From Cellulomonas sp. 73-145 (GTDB taxonomy: Bacteria > Actinomycetota > Actinomycetes > Actinomycetales > Cellulomonadaceae), in the NCBI GenBank assembly GCA_001898185.1, contig MKTI01000003.1:62001-126000 (forward strand): a stretch of DNA of 64,000 nucleotides, in the 5' to 3' direction. Of this stretch, positions 25,280-33,885 are shown piece by piece (position 1 is the stretch's first letter; each line of letters opens with the position of its first letter). The position numbers and the translations under genes were made by a program. The notes beneath the pieces were generated by a model, which was given only the letters and a program-made list of their open reading frames with translations, was not told where the DNA came from and did no database searches.

Positions 25280-26665
25280 ATGCGCAAGCGGTGGAGGTCG
25301 GCGCGCCCGGCTGGTCGGGTGATCGCGGTGGTGCTGCTGGCCGTCGTGCTGGCGGCCGGCGGTACGGGCATCTGGTGGTTCGCGGGACGCGACTCCGCCT
25401 CGGCAGCGACGACGGCGACCACCACCACGCGCGACGTGGCGGCGAGCCTGACCACGATGCAGAAGTCGGTCTCCGGCACCGGCACGTTGACGCCCAAGGT
25501 GAACCAAACGGTGAACTTCGCGGTCAGCGGCACGGTGACCGCCGTGGACGTGGCCGCCGGGGCGACCGTCACCGCCGGGCAGGCGCTGGCCACCGTCGAC
25601 ACCCTGCAGCTCAACGCCGACCTGCTGTCCGCGAAGGCGACGCTCGCCAGCGACCAGGCCAAGCTGGCCGACCTCCAGGCCGCCTCGACCGGCACCGCCG
25701 CGCAGGTGGCGCAGATCGCGGCCGCGTCGGCCCAGGTGGCCGTCGCCCAGTCGCAGGTGGACAGCGCGACGACGGCGCTGGGCCAGGCGACCCTCACCGC
25801 GCCGGTCGCCGGCCTGGTGACCAGCGTGAACGTGGTCGTCGGGCAGAAGGTGACCGGCTCGTCGTCCGGCACGACGAGCACCAGCGGCACCGGGTCGACC
25901 GGCACGTCGGGCTCCTCCGGCTCATCCGGTTCGGCCGGTTCGGCCGGCGGCGGGCAGGGCGGCACCGGGTCGGCCGGGAGCTCCTCGTCGTCCGGGTCCT
26001 CCGCCTCCTCGTCGAGCGCGCAGTTCACCATCGTCGGCACGGACGCGTACCAGGTGTCCGTCGGCGTCAGCGACAGCGACATCGCCAAGGTGGCCGTCGG
26101 CGACCAGGTCGAGATGACGTCGACCAGCCTGTCCGGCACGGTGTTCGGCACGGTGTCGTCCATCGGGCTGCTGTCCACCTCCGCGGGTGTCGCGAGCTAT
26201 CCCGTGGTGGTCGACGTGACCGGCGACGTCAGCAAGCTGCACGACGGCATCTCGGTGACGGCCGCGATCGTCTACGAGCGGCGTGCGAACGTGCTCGCCG
26301 TCCCGACCGCCGCCATCACCACCGCCAACGGCAAGAGCACCGTGCAGAAGGTGGACGCCGAGGGCGCCGTGCAGACCGTCGAGGTGCAGGTGGGCGAGGC
26401 GTCCGGGCAGCTGACCGAGATCACGTCGGGGCTGTCCGAGGGCGACCTGGTGCGCGAGGTCGTGTACACCCGCAGCACCACGGGGTCCGGCACGGGCACC
26501 CAGCGCGGGTACGGCGGCTTCGGCGGGAACGGCGGCACGCGGGGCTCCGGCACCGGTGGCACGGGTCAGTTGCCCGGTGGCTTCACCGGCCAGGGCGGTC
26601 AGGCGGGCCAGGGCGGTCAGGGCGGCCAGCAGGCCGGCACGACGGGGAGCCGGACCAATGGCTGA
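25280..26665 (+). CDS. HlyD/MacA-like membrane-fusion adaptor (first copy)
   Basis: The 461-residue protein has one N-terminal membrane anchor (VIAVVLLAVVLAAGGTGIWWF), a lipoyl/barrel-sandwich half (NFAVSGTVTAVDVAAGATVTAGQ), a short hairpin helix, the second lipoyl half (LTAPVAGLVTSVNVVVGQKV) and a beta-barrel. Around residues 195-255 it has a Ser/Gly/Thr-rich insert, and the C-terminus is Gly/Gln-rich. It should couple the MacB-like ABC transporter to an extracytoplasmic partner. ATG 25280 has GAGGAC upstream; an in-frame GTG at 25250, five nt after TAGCGT, could serve as a leaderless start. Its end overlaps the ATPase start by 8 nt. Confidence 0.87.
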   Translation: MRKRWRSARPAGRVIAVVLLAVVLAAGGTGIWWFAGRDSASAATTATTTTRDVAASLTTMQKSVSGTGTLTPKVNQTVNFAVSGTVTAVDVAAGATVTAGQALATVDTLQLNADLLSAKATLASDQAKLADLQAASTGTAAQVAQIAAASAQVAVAQSQVDSATTALGQATLTAPVAGLVTSVNVVVGQKVTGSSSGTTSTSGTGSTGTSGSSGSSGSAGSAGGGQGGTGSAGSSSSSGSSASSSSAQFTIVGTDAYQVSVGVSDSDIAKVAVGDQVEMTSTSLSGTVFGTVSSIGLLSTSAGVASYPVVVDVTGDVSKLHDGISVTAAIVYERRANVLAVPTAAITTANGKSTVQKVDAEGAVQTVEVQVGEASGQLTEITSGLSEGDLVREVVYTRSTTGSGTGTQRGYGGFGGNGGTRGSGTGGTGQLPGGFTGQGGQAGQGGQGGQQAGTTGSRTNG

Positions 26666-27491
26666 CAACAGCCCGCGGCACGGCGGCACGGCTCCGCTGG
26701 ACGGCGTGCTCCCGATCGGCGCGCCGACGGCGGTGCAGGAGCGGTTCGCCGAGCACGCTGCGACCCCGGTGATCGAGCTGGCGGGCGTGAGCAAGACGTA
26801 CACCACCGGCAGCATCACGTTCGAGGCGCTGCGCGGGGTCGACCTGCGGATCGACCAGGGCGAGTACGTGGCGATCATGGGCCCGTCCGGCTCCGGCAAG
26901 TCGACGTTGATGAACATCCTCGGCTGCCTGGACGTGCTCACCACCGGTGCCTACCGGCTGGCCGGCGAGGACGTCTCCGAGCTCGACGAGGTGGAGCTGG
27001 CGCACATCCGCAACCGCCGGATCGGCTTCGTCTTCCAGCAGTTCAACCTGCTGCCGGCGTTGTCCGCGTGGCGCAACGTCGAGCTGCCGCTGATGTACGC
27101 CGGGGTGCCCTCCGCGGAGCGCAAGGCCCGGGCGATGGACGCGCTCGCCCGCGTCGGCCTCGCCGACCGCACGGCCAACCGGCCCGGCGAGCTGTCCGGC
27201 GGCCAGCAGCAGCGGGTCGCGGTCGCACGTGCCCTGGTCAGCGACCCGGACCTGATCCTGGCCGACGAGCCGACGGGCAACCTCGACTCCGTCTCCACCG
27301 CCGACGTGCTGGGCCTGTTCGACGAGCTGCACGCCGCCGGCCGCACGGTGGTGCTGATCACCCACGAGCTCGAGGTCGCCGAGCACGCCCGCCGCATGGT
27401 GCGGGTGCGCGACGGTCGAGTGCTGTCCGACACCGATCCCGACGATCACGCGGCCGCCCACGTGGCCGACGGCGAGGGGGCGGCGCGATGA
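26658..27491 (+). CDS. MacB/LolD-type ABC ATPase
   Basis: This 277-residue nucleotide-binding protein has Walker [19 protein letters not shown] (about 75-92), Q-loop [15 protein letters not shown], signature [15 protein letters not shown], and Walker [13 protein letters not shown]. The GCLD and PTGNLD forms are typical of the LolD/MacB/FtsE-type mechanotransmission family, which moves substrates outside the membrane rather than through it. The first 40 residues are a non-conserved extension. The ATG at 26658 overlaps the upstream gene by 8 nt, and the stop overlaps the permease start by 4 nt, so the three genes are one translational unit. Confidence 0.93.
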   Translation: MADNSPRHGGTAPLDGVLPIGAPTAVQERFAEHAATPVIELAGVSKTYTTGSITFEALRGVDLRIDQGEYVAIMGPSGSGKSTLMNILGCLDVLTTGAYRLAGEDVSELDEVELAHIRNRRIGFVFQQFNLLPALSAWRNVELPLMYAGVPSAERKARAMDALARVGLADRTANRPGELSGGQQQRVAVARALVSDPDLILADEPTGNLDSVSTADVLGLFDELHAAGRTVVLITHELEVAEHARRMVRVRDGRVLSDTDPDDHAAAHVADGEGAAR

Positions 27492-28720
27492 CCTGGACCC
27501 AGACGCTGCACACCGCCTGGTCGGCGGTCCGCTCGCACACCCTGCGCTCGACGCTGACCATCCTGGGCATCCTCATCGGCATCGCCGCGGTGATCCTCAC
27601 CGTCGGCCTGGGCCTCGGCTCGCAGAAAGACGTGTCGGCGCGGATCAACTCCCTCGGCTCCAACCTGCTGATCGTCACGCCGGGCAGCAGCACCAGCACC
27701 ACCGGCGTCCGCGGCGGCTTCGGCTCCAACACCACGCTGAAGCGGTCGGACGCCGTCGCCCTGACGTCGAAGGACAACGCCCCGGACATCGCCGCGGTCG
27801 CCCCGGAGAAGTCGACCCAGCTGTCGCTGGTCAACGGCACCACCAACTGGACCACCACAGTCACCGGCACCACGGCGTCGTGGCTGGGGGTCCGGGCGCG
27901 GCAGCTGTCCGCCGGGCAGTTCATCACCGTCGCGCAGGACACCGCCCGCGCCGACGTGGTGGTCCTCGGCGCCGACACCGCCACGCAGCTGTACGGCACC
28001 ACCAACGCGGTGGGCCGCACGGTGACCATCAACAACGTCGAGTTCACCGTGATCGGGGTGCTGTCCACCGCCGGGTCGAGCGGGAACACCAGCCTCGACG
28101 ACCTCGCGGTCGTGCCCCTGTCCACCGCTGCGGAGCAGCTGGTCGGCGGCAGCACCCGCGACGCCGTCTCCCGCATCTACATCGAGGCGGCGTCGGCCCA
28201 GCAGCTGTCCGGTGCCTCGCAGGAGGCGACCCAGCTGCTGCTCAACCTGCACTCGATCACCACCGCGTCCAGCGCGGACTTCACGGTCTCGTCCCAGGAG
28301 TCGCTGGTGTCGACCGCCACCGCGGTGGCCCGCACCCTGACGGTGCTGCTGACCGGCATCGCGGCACTGTCCCTGCTGGTCGGCGGCATCGGCGTGATGA
28401 ACATCATGCTGGTGTCGGTCACCGAGCGGACCCGGGAGATCGGCCTGCGCAAGGCGCTCGGCGCCCCGCCGTGGGCCATCCGCCGGCAGTTCCTGGTCGA
28501 GGCGTCGATCCTCGGCCTGGCCGGCGGTCTGCTCGGCTGCCTGCTCGGTGTGGTGTCCGCACGGACCCTGCCCAAGCTGCTGAACAGCACCATCGTCGTG
28601 TCCGGCGCCGCGGTCGCCGGCTCGGTGGTGGTCGCCGTCGCCATCGGCCTCGTCTTCGGGGTCTACCCCGCCACGCGGGCCGCCCGGCTCGCACCCATCG
28701 ACGCACTGCGCTCGGAGTGA
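27488..28720 (+). CDS. MacB-like ABC permease (FtsX domain)
   Basis: The 410-residue membrane protein has the MacB order: an N-terminal helix (LRSTLTILGILIGIAAVILTVGLGLG), a large extracytoplasmic MacB-PCD domain (about 50-280) and three C-terminal helices with the FtsX domain, including GGIGVMNIMLVSVTERTREI and GLRKALGAPPWAIRRQFLVEA. Unlike E. coli MacB, the ATPase is a separate polypeptide, as is usual in Gram-positive bacteria. It should work as a dimer with the ATPase encoded upstream and the adaptor proteins. The ATG at 27488 overlaps the previous stop. Confidence 0.92.
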   Translation: MTWTQTLHTAWSAVRSHTLRSTLTILGILIGIAAVILTVGLGLGSQKDVSARINSLGSNLLIVTPGSSTSTTGVRGGFGSNTTLKRSDAVALTSKDNAPDIAAVAPEKSTQLSLVNGTTNWTTTVTGTTASWLGVRARQLSAGQFITVAQDTARADVVVLGADTATQLYGTTNAVGRTVTINNVEFTVIGVLSTAGSSGNTSLDDLAVVPLSTAAEQLVGGSTRDAVSRIYIEAASAQQLSGASQEATQLLLNLHSITTASSADFTVSSQESLVSTATAVARTLTVLLTGIAALSLLVGGIGVMNIMLVSVTERTREIGLRKALGAPPWAIRRQFLVEASILGLAGGLLGCLLGVVSARTLPKLLNSTIVVSGAAVAGSVVVAVAIGLVFGVYPATRAARLAPIDALRSE

Positions 28721-28773
28721 TCGCCGTGCAGCGCGCCCGCACCAGCACCAGCCACGTCTTGAGGAGCACTGCC

Positions 28774-29706
28774 ATGTCGTCGTCCCGTCCCACGGCCGCC
28801 CGGCTGAACCGCGCCTGGGCCCTCCCGCTCGGCGCCGTCGTGGTCCTCACCCTTGCCGCCTGCGGCGGCGGTGCCGCCAACGCGAAGGCCCCCGCGGCGC
28901 CCGCGGCGTCCGCCTCGGCGGGCGCTCGGGCCGGGGCAGGCGCCGGCGCCAACCAGCAGGACCGGGGCGGGGTGCGCGGCACCATCGCGGCCGTCACCGG
29001 CCAGGTGATGCAGCTGCAGGACACGTCGAACCAGACGGCCGTCGCGTGGACCTCCAGCACCGCGATCAGCCAGCAGGTCGCCGGCAGCCTGGCGGACGTG
29101 ACGCCGGGGGTCTGCATCCTGGCGACCACCGCGTCGGGGACCGCCACGGCGTCGCCGTCCGGCGCGGCGACCTTCGTCACCATCACCCAGCCGGTCAACG
29201 GCGCGTGCGCTGCGGGCTTCGGCGGGGCGGCGGGGGCGCCCGGTGGTGGCATGCCGACCGGCGCCCCGCGCTCCGGTGCCCGCCCCAGCGGTGCCCCGAC
29301 CGGCGGCGCGGGCGGCTTCGCCCGACCGGTCGACGGCCTGGTCACGGCCGTGTCCGGGAGCACGATCACGGTGCAGACGACCACGCGTGCCGCCGGCACC
29401 TCCGGCACCGCGACCCCCGGCACGGCCACCCCCGGCACGACGACCGGCACCGCGACCGTGACGGTCGACTCCGCGACGACGTACCGCACCACCAAGACGG
29501 CGGACGCGTCGGCCATCGTCGTCGGCCAGTGCGCCACGGCCCGCGGCCAGGCGGACACCTCCGGCAAGGTGACGGCGACCAGCATCGTCGTGTCCCCGCC
29601 GACCAACGGCACGTGCGTGACCGCCAACCGCGGCTTCGGCGGCAGCCGCGGCGGCCAGAACGGCCAGCCCCAGCAGGGCGCTCCGGCGGCGGGCTCCAAT
29701 GCCTGA
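28774..29706 (+). CDS. DUF5666-like repeat lipoprotein
   Basis: The 310-residue protein begins with a lipoprotein signal (VVVLTLAACGGG) and then carries two related beta-rich modules: RGTIAAVTGQVMQLQDTSNQ (about 68-87) and DGLVTAVSGSTITVQTTTRA (about 189-208), each ending in a GxC...GAC/GTC pair. The modules resemble DUF5666. Ala/Gly-, Thr/Pro- and Gln-rich linkers join them. It lies between the permease and the second adaptor, overlapping the latter by 8 nt, which suggests that it is a surface component of the export system. GAGGAG upstream supports the ATG at 28774. Function unknown. Confidence 0.75.
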   Translation: MSSSRPTAARLNRAWALPLGAVVVLTLAACGGGAANAKAPAAPAASASAGARAGAGAGANQQDRGGVRGTIAAVTGQVMQLQDTSNQTAVAWTSSTAISQQVAGSLADVTPGVCILATTASGTATASPSGAATFVTITQPVNGACAAGFGGAAGAPGGGMPTGAPRSGARPSGAPTGGAGGFARPVDGLVTAVSGSTITVQTTTRAAGTSGTATPGTATPGTTTGTATVTVDSATTYRTTKTADASAIVVGQCATARGQADTSGKVTATSIVVSPPTNGTCVTANRGFGGSRGGQNGQPQQGAPAAGSNA

Positions 29707-31669
29707 GCGGACCACCGTGCGACGGCGCCGCGCTCGTGGGCGCCGGGTCGCGGCGCTCGCGGCGGCCGGCGCCGTGGTGCTCACGATCGCCGGCGGGGGA
29801 GTGGCCCTGGCCATGTCCCGGCAGTCGGAGACCCGCTACACCACCGCGACGGCCAAGCTGGGCTCTGTCACGCAGACGGTCTCGGCCGTCGGGACCGTCG
29901 CCTCGGCCACCCGCCGCGACGTCGCATTCCCCGTCGCGGGGACGGTCGCGTCCGTGGCGGTGGGCGTCGGCCAGACGGTGACGGCCGGTCAGACGTTGGC
30001 CACCCTTGACCCGACGGCGCTGCAGAACGCCGTGGACGCGGCGACCACCTCGCTCCAGACGGCCCAGCAGCAGCTGCAGACCGACCTGGACTCGCAGACC
30101 AGCGCGGCCACGACGACCTCCTCGGCCTCGTCCGGCGGCAGCTCGACCGGTGCCGCCACCGGGACCTCGTCCGCCGCAGCCGGTGCGTCGTCGGGAGCCG
30201 CGACAGGCTCGGCCCCCGGTTCCACCTCCGGCTCCGGGACCGGCTCGTCCGGTGCGTCGTCGGCCGTCGCCACGGCCCTCGCCGGCGTGCAGAAGGCCCA
30301 GCAGGCCCTGCTCACCGCGTACGACGCCGCCGACACGGCGCTGAAGGCGAGCACCACCGCGCTGCAGAACGCCCAGACGGCCTGCGCCGCGGTCACGCCG
30401 TCCCCGACGCCCACCGCCAGCGCGACGCCCAGCCCGACGGCATCGGCCTCCCCGAAGCCCACCGCGACGCCCAGCCCCACCGCGAGCCCGAGCGCGACGG
30501 CCACGCCGACCCCGACGCCCACCCCGACCGTCACCCCGACGCCCACGCCGAGCCCGACCGCCACGACCACGTCCCTGGTCACCAGCGGCACGCCGCCCAC
30601 GGCGGCGCAGCTGCAGGCGTGCCAGACGGCCCTCGTCGCGGTCGGCACCGCACAGACCACCACCGGCACCGCACAGACGGCCGTCGACACGGCGGCCCAG
30701 GCCCTGGACAAGGCGGTCGGCGCGCTGCAGAAGGCGGTCACCGCCTCGGCCGGCACGTCCGGTTCCGGTACGTCGAGCCCGTCGGCCGGCACCGGCTCGA
30801 CCGGCAGCAGCACCCGCACGTCGTCCGGCACCGGCTCGTCCACCGCCGGCACGTCCGGCACCTCGTCGGCCGCCCGCACGTCCACCGGCGCGTCCGGCGC
30901 GGGGACCACCACCGTCGCGAGCGCGGCGGACATCCTCTCCGACCGGGCGGCGATCGACTCGGCGCAGTCCAAGCTCGACATCGCCAACCAGAACCTGTCC
31001 CTGGTCACGCTGACGTCGCCGATCGCCGGCACGGTGGCGGCCGTGAGCCTGTCGGTCGGCAGCAGCGTCGCGGCGCAGTCCACGTCCGCCGTGGTCACGG
31101 TGGTCGGCACCGACGGGTTCCTGGTGAGCACCACCATCCCGCTCGGCTCGATCGACGCGGTCAAGGTGGGGCAGAAGGTCGCGATCACCGTGCCGTCCAC
31201 CACGGCGACGCTGGCCGGCACGGTCAGCAGCATCGGGGTGCTGGACGTCTCGTCGACCTCGACACCGTCCTACGCCGTCACCGTCGCCGTCACCCCGACC
31301 ACCGAGAAGCTGTACGGCGGCTCGTCCGCCCAGCTGGTGATCACGGTGGCCGGCACCGGCCAGGTGCTCACCGTCCCCACCTCCGCGGTGCACGTCGACG
31401 GCCAGACGGCGACGGTGCAGGTGCTGGACAACGGCGTCGCCAAGACCGTGACCGTGCAGCGCGGTGCGGTGGGCTCGGAGCTGACGCAGATCACCTCGGG
31501 CCTGACCGAGGGCCAGAAGGTGGTGCTCGCGGACCTGTCGGTGCCCATGGTGAGCAGCACCCGCTCCTCGTCGTCCACCGGCCTGCTGTCCGGCGGCAAC
31601 GGAGGCGCCAACCGGCAGCTCGGCGGCACCTTCAACGGCCCGCCCGCCGGCGTCCGGCCGGGCGGCTGA
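29699..31669 (+). CDS. HlyD/MacA-like membrane-fusion adaptor (second copy, Pro-Thr-rich linker)
   Basis: The 656-residue protein has an N-terminal anchor (VAALAAAGAVVLTIAGGGVALAM), a first lipoyl half (FPVAGTVASVAVGVGQTVTAGQ, about 80-101), a very long hairpin region, a second lipoyl half (LTSPIAGTVAAVSLSVGSSV, about 436-455) and a beta-barrel ending (GLTEGQKVVLADL). The hairpin is interrupted by Ser/Gly-rich stretches and a roughly 60-residue Pro-Thr-Ser run (about 235-295), unlike the continuous coiled coil of Gram-negative adaptors. This may span the thick wall. Whether it shares the ABC pump with the first adaptor is inferred from the operon. Confidence 0.85.
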   Translation: MPERTTVRRRRARGRRVAALAAAGAVVLTIAGGGVALAMSRQSETRYTTATAKLGSVTQTVSAVGTVASATRRDVAFPVAGTVASVAVGVGQTVTAGQTLATLDPTALQNAVDAATTSLQTAQQQLQTDLDSQTSAATTTSSASSGGSSTGAATGTSSAAAGASSGAATGSAPGSTSGSGTGSSGASSAVATALAGVQKAQQALLTAYDAADTALKASTTALQNAQTACAAVTPSPTPTASATPSPTASASPKPTATPSPTASPSATATPTPTPTPTVTPTPTPSPTATTTSLVTSGTPPTAAQLQACQTALVAVGTAQTTTGTAQTAVDTAAQALDKAVGALQKAVTASAGTSGSGTSSPSAGTGSTGSSTRTSSGTGSSTAGTSGTSSAARTSTGASGAGTTTVASAADILSDRAAIDSAQSKLDIANQNLSLVTLTSPIAGTVAAVSLSVGSSVAAQSTSAVVTVVGTDGFLVSTTIPLGSIDAVKVGQKVAITVPSTTATLAGTVSSIGVLDVSSTSTPSYAVTVAVTPTTEKLYGGSSAQLVITVAGTGQVLTVPTSAVHVDGQTATVQVLDNGVAKTVTVQRGAVGSELTQITSGLTEGQKVVLADLSVPMVSSTRSSSSTGLLSGGNGGANRQLGGTFNGPPAGVRPGG

Positions 31670-31672
31670 TCC

Positions 31673-31700
31673 GGGTCGGCCCGGGTCTGCGGGCCGACCC
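31673..31700 (+). terminator. Terminator of the MacAB-like operon
   Basis: Perfect 11-bp inverted repeat (31673-31683 and 31690-31700) with a 6-nt loop, starting 4 nt after the stop codon. Confidence 0.82.
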
Positions 31701-31799
31701 TGCCTGACGACGCGGCGACTTGTCGGCGCCGTCGTCGTCCCGGTGCCGATCGCGCGTTCCCCCGACGCGCGGTCGGCACCGACCATCGGCGGGCCCAAC

Positions 31800-31805
31800 T
31801 AGGCT
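31800..31805 (+). promoter_or_regulatory. Probable -10 box of proC (TAGGCT)
   Basis: TAGGCT lies 46 nt before the proC start in a 182-nt gap after the preceding terminator and fits TANNNT. Confidence 0.5.
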
Positions 31806-31851
31806 CGGCGCGGACGGCCGGAGCACCCGGCCGCGACGGGGGAGGCCGGGC

Positions 31852-32718
31852 ATGAGCGAGGGCACCGACCGGGCGGACGACGAGCGGGCGCAGCGCGCCC
31901 ACGTGCTGGTCGTCGGCGGCGGCGTGATGGGCGGCACGCTGGTGGAGGCGCTGCTCGCGGCGGGCTGGTCCCCGCGCGACGTCGAGGTGGCGGAGCGGGA
32001 CGTCGCCCGCTCCGAGGACCTGCGCCGTCGGCTCGGCGTCCTGACCGCAGCCTCCACGGAGCACGCGGCCGCCCGTGCCGACGTCGTCCTGGTCGCCGTC
32101 AAGCCCGATGTCGTGGGCGACGTGCTCACCACCATCGGCCCGGCGCTGCGCGGCGGTGCCCCCGTGATCAGCGTCGCCGCCGGACTGCCGCTCGCGTTCT
32201 ACGAGCAGCGGCTGCCCGCCGGCACCCCGGTGATCCGCGTGATGCCCAACACGCCGGCGGTGGTCGGCAAGGGTGCCGCGGCGCTCGCCGCCGGTTCGGC
32301 GGCCACCGAGCGGCACCTGGCGCTCGCCGAGACGATCCTGCGTCCCACCGGTCTGGTGGTGCGGGTGCCCGAGAAGCAGCTCGACGCCGTCACGGCGATC
32401 TCCGGCTCCGGCCCTGCGTACGCCTTCTACCTGATCGACGCGATGGCGGAGGCCGGGGTGCTGCTCGGCCTGCCCCGTGACCTGGCGACCCGCCTCGCGG
32501 TCGCGACCGTCGAGGGGTCCGCCGCGCTCGCCGCGCAGAGCGGCGACCACCCGGTGGTGCTGCGCGAGCGCGTCTCGTCACCGGGCGGCACCACGGTCGC
32601 CGCCGTCGCGCAGCTGGACGCCCACGGGGTACGTGCCGGTGTGGTCGCAGCCGCCCGGGCGGCGTACGAGCGCTCCCGCGAGCTGGGTTCGGCCCAGTCC
32701 GCGTCGCCGCGGCACTGA
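31852..32718 (+). CDS. proC: Pyrroline-5-carboxylate reductase
   Basis: ProC performs the last step of proline synthesis, NAD(P)H-dependent reduction of pyrroline-5-carboxylate. The 288-residue product has the Rossmann start VLVVGGGVMGGTLVEALL (about 18-35), the family motif VMPNTPAVVGKGAAALAAG (about 129-147) and the C-terminal signature ISGSGPAYAFYLIDAMAEAG with RERVSSPGGTTVAAV. Length is normal. GGGGGAGG before the ATG at 31852 fixes the start. It is followed after 11 nt by a LacI-family gene in the same direction, so some read-through into the regulator is possible. Confidence 0.97.
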   Translation: MSEGTDRADDERAQRAHVLVVGGGVMGGTLVEALLAAGWSPRDVEVAERDVARSEDLRRRLGVLTAASTEHAAARADVVLVAVKPDVVGDVLTTIGPALRGGAPVISVAAGLPLAFYEQRLPAGTPVIRVMPNTPAVVGKGAAALAAGSAATERHLALAETILRPTGLVVRVPEKQLDAVTAISGSGPAYAFYLIDAMAEAGVLLGLPRDLATRLAVATVEGSAALAAQSGDHPVVLRERVSSPGGTTVAAVAQLDAHGVRAGVVAAARAAYERSRELGSAQSASPRH

Positions 32719-32729
32719 CGGCGCCCCCC

Positions 32730-33797
32730 GTGCCGAACGTCCCCGCCGCCGTGCCGACGTCCCGCGCCACCAACCCCCGCCCGCCCGCGATGAGCGACGT
32801 GGCTGTGGTCGCGGGGGTCTCCCACCAGACCGTCTCGCGCGTGCTCAACGACCACCCGAGCGTCCGGCCCGAGACCCGCGCCCGGGTGCTGGCCGCCATC
32901 GCCGAGCTCGGCTACCGCCGCAACAGCGCCGCGCGCGCGCTGGTCACCCGGCGCACCGGTGTCCTGGGCGTCGTCGCGCCCGCCAGCACGCTGTTCGGCC
33001 CCACCAGCACGCTGGTCGGCCTGCAGGAGTCCGCCCGACTGGTCGGTGCCGTGGTGGCCGTGGCGATGCTGCGCAGCTTCGACGCCGACTCGATGCACCA
33101 GGCAGTCGAGCAGTTCCTCACCCAGGGCGTCGAGGGTCTCGCGGTGATCGCGCCCAACACCGAGGTGATGCAGGTCCTCGAGCAGGCGCCGACCTCGCTT
33201 CCCGTGGTGATCGTCTCCTCCGGCGACCTCGGCACGGAGGCGGAGCACCTGCACCAGGTGGCCGTCGACCAGCGCGGGGGCGGTCGTATGGCCACGTCGC
33301 ACCTGCTCGCGCAGGGCTATGGCGAGGTGGTGCACGTCGCGGGGCCGCAGGACTGGTTCGACGCCCAGGAGCGGCTCGCGGGCTGGCGCGACGCGTGCCG
33401 GTCGGCGGGGATCGAACCGGGTGCGCCGATCGAGCCGCCGGCGCCGATGGAGTCCGGGTGGTCGGCCGCGCACGGAGCGGCGGTGGGCCGACGGCTGGTC
33501 AAGGAGGGGCTGCCGCGGGCCGTCTTCGCTGCCAACGACCAGCTGGCCATCGGGCTGCTGCACGCGTTCTGGGAGGCGGGCGTCCGGGTGCCCGACGACG
33601 TGGCCGTGGCGGGTTTCGACGACGAGGCGGGCGCCGCGTACACGATCCCGGCCCTGACCACCGTCCGGCAGGACCTGGCGGCCCTCGGCGCCCGCGCGGT
33701 CCGCGTGCTGATGGGCGCGACGGCGGGCAGCCCGCCGACCGTGGGCATCATCCCCGCGCACCTCGTCGTGCGCGCCTCCTCCCTGCGCCGGCCCTGA
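32730..33797 (+). CDS. LacI-family regulator of the arabinose region
   Basis: The 355-residue protein has an HTH (MSDVAVVAGVSHQTVSRVLND, starting at residue 21), hinge helix (RNSAARALVTRRTGVLGVV) and a sugar-binding domain (HLLAQGYGEVVHVAGPQDWFDAQERLAGW, shown in part). GTG 32730 gives a 20-residue extension before the HTH; other starts are possible. It lies directly upstream of araBDA, and a matching palindrome ATGTGAGCGCTAACAT occurs over the araB promoter and again before the sugar-transporter operon, so it is the likely repressor of both. Ligand L-arabinose is inferred from the neighbours. Confidence 0.87.
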   Translation: MPNVPAAVPTSRATNPRPPAMSDVAVVAGVSHQTVSRVLNDHPSVRPETRARVLAAIAELGYRRNSAARALVTRRTGVLGVVAPASTLFGPTSTLVGLQESARLVGAVVAVAMLRSFDADSMHQAVEQFLTQGVEGLAVIAPNTEVMQVLEQAPTSLPVVIVSSGDLGTEAEHLHQVAVDQRGGGRMATSHLLAQGYGEVVHVAGPQDWFDAQERLAGWRDACRSAGIEPGAPIEPPAPMESGWSAAHGAAVGRRLVKEGLPRAVFAANDQLAIGLLHAFWEAGVRVPDDVAVAGFDDEAGAAYTIPALTTVRQDLAALGARAVRVLMGATAGSPPTVGIIPAHLVVRASSLRRP

Positions 33798-33803
33798 GGC
33801 CGG
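33788..33803 (+). terminator. Small hairpin at the end of the LacI gene
   Basis: CCGGCC / GGCCGG with loop CTGA containing the stop codon, followed by AAAGCCC. Short but stable; moderate confidence as a terminator. Confidence 0.4.
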
Positions 33804-33825
33804 AAAGCCCTCCTCACCAGGCGGC

Positions 33826-33854
33826 TTGGCACCAGACCATGTGAGCGCTAACAT
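33826..33854 (+). promoter_or_regulatory. araB promoter with overlapping LacI-type operator
   Basis: TTGGCA (33826-33831) and TAACAT (33849-33854) are 17 nt apart. The operator ATGTGAGCGCTAACAT (33839-33854) is a near-perfect palindrome that covers the -10 box, a classical repressor arrangement. Confidence 0.78.
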
Positions 33855-33885
33855 CCTCCACGACCGATCGTGAAGGAGCGGACCA

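Noticed and set aside
30410..30570. Possible CRISPR-like or tandem repeat array in the second adaptor gene
   Set aside because: Repeats are short, irregular Pro/Thr/Ser codon runs in frame with the protein; no fixed repeat-spacer pattern.
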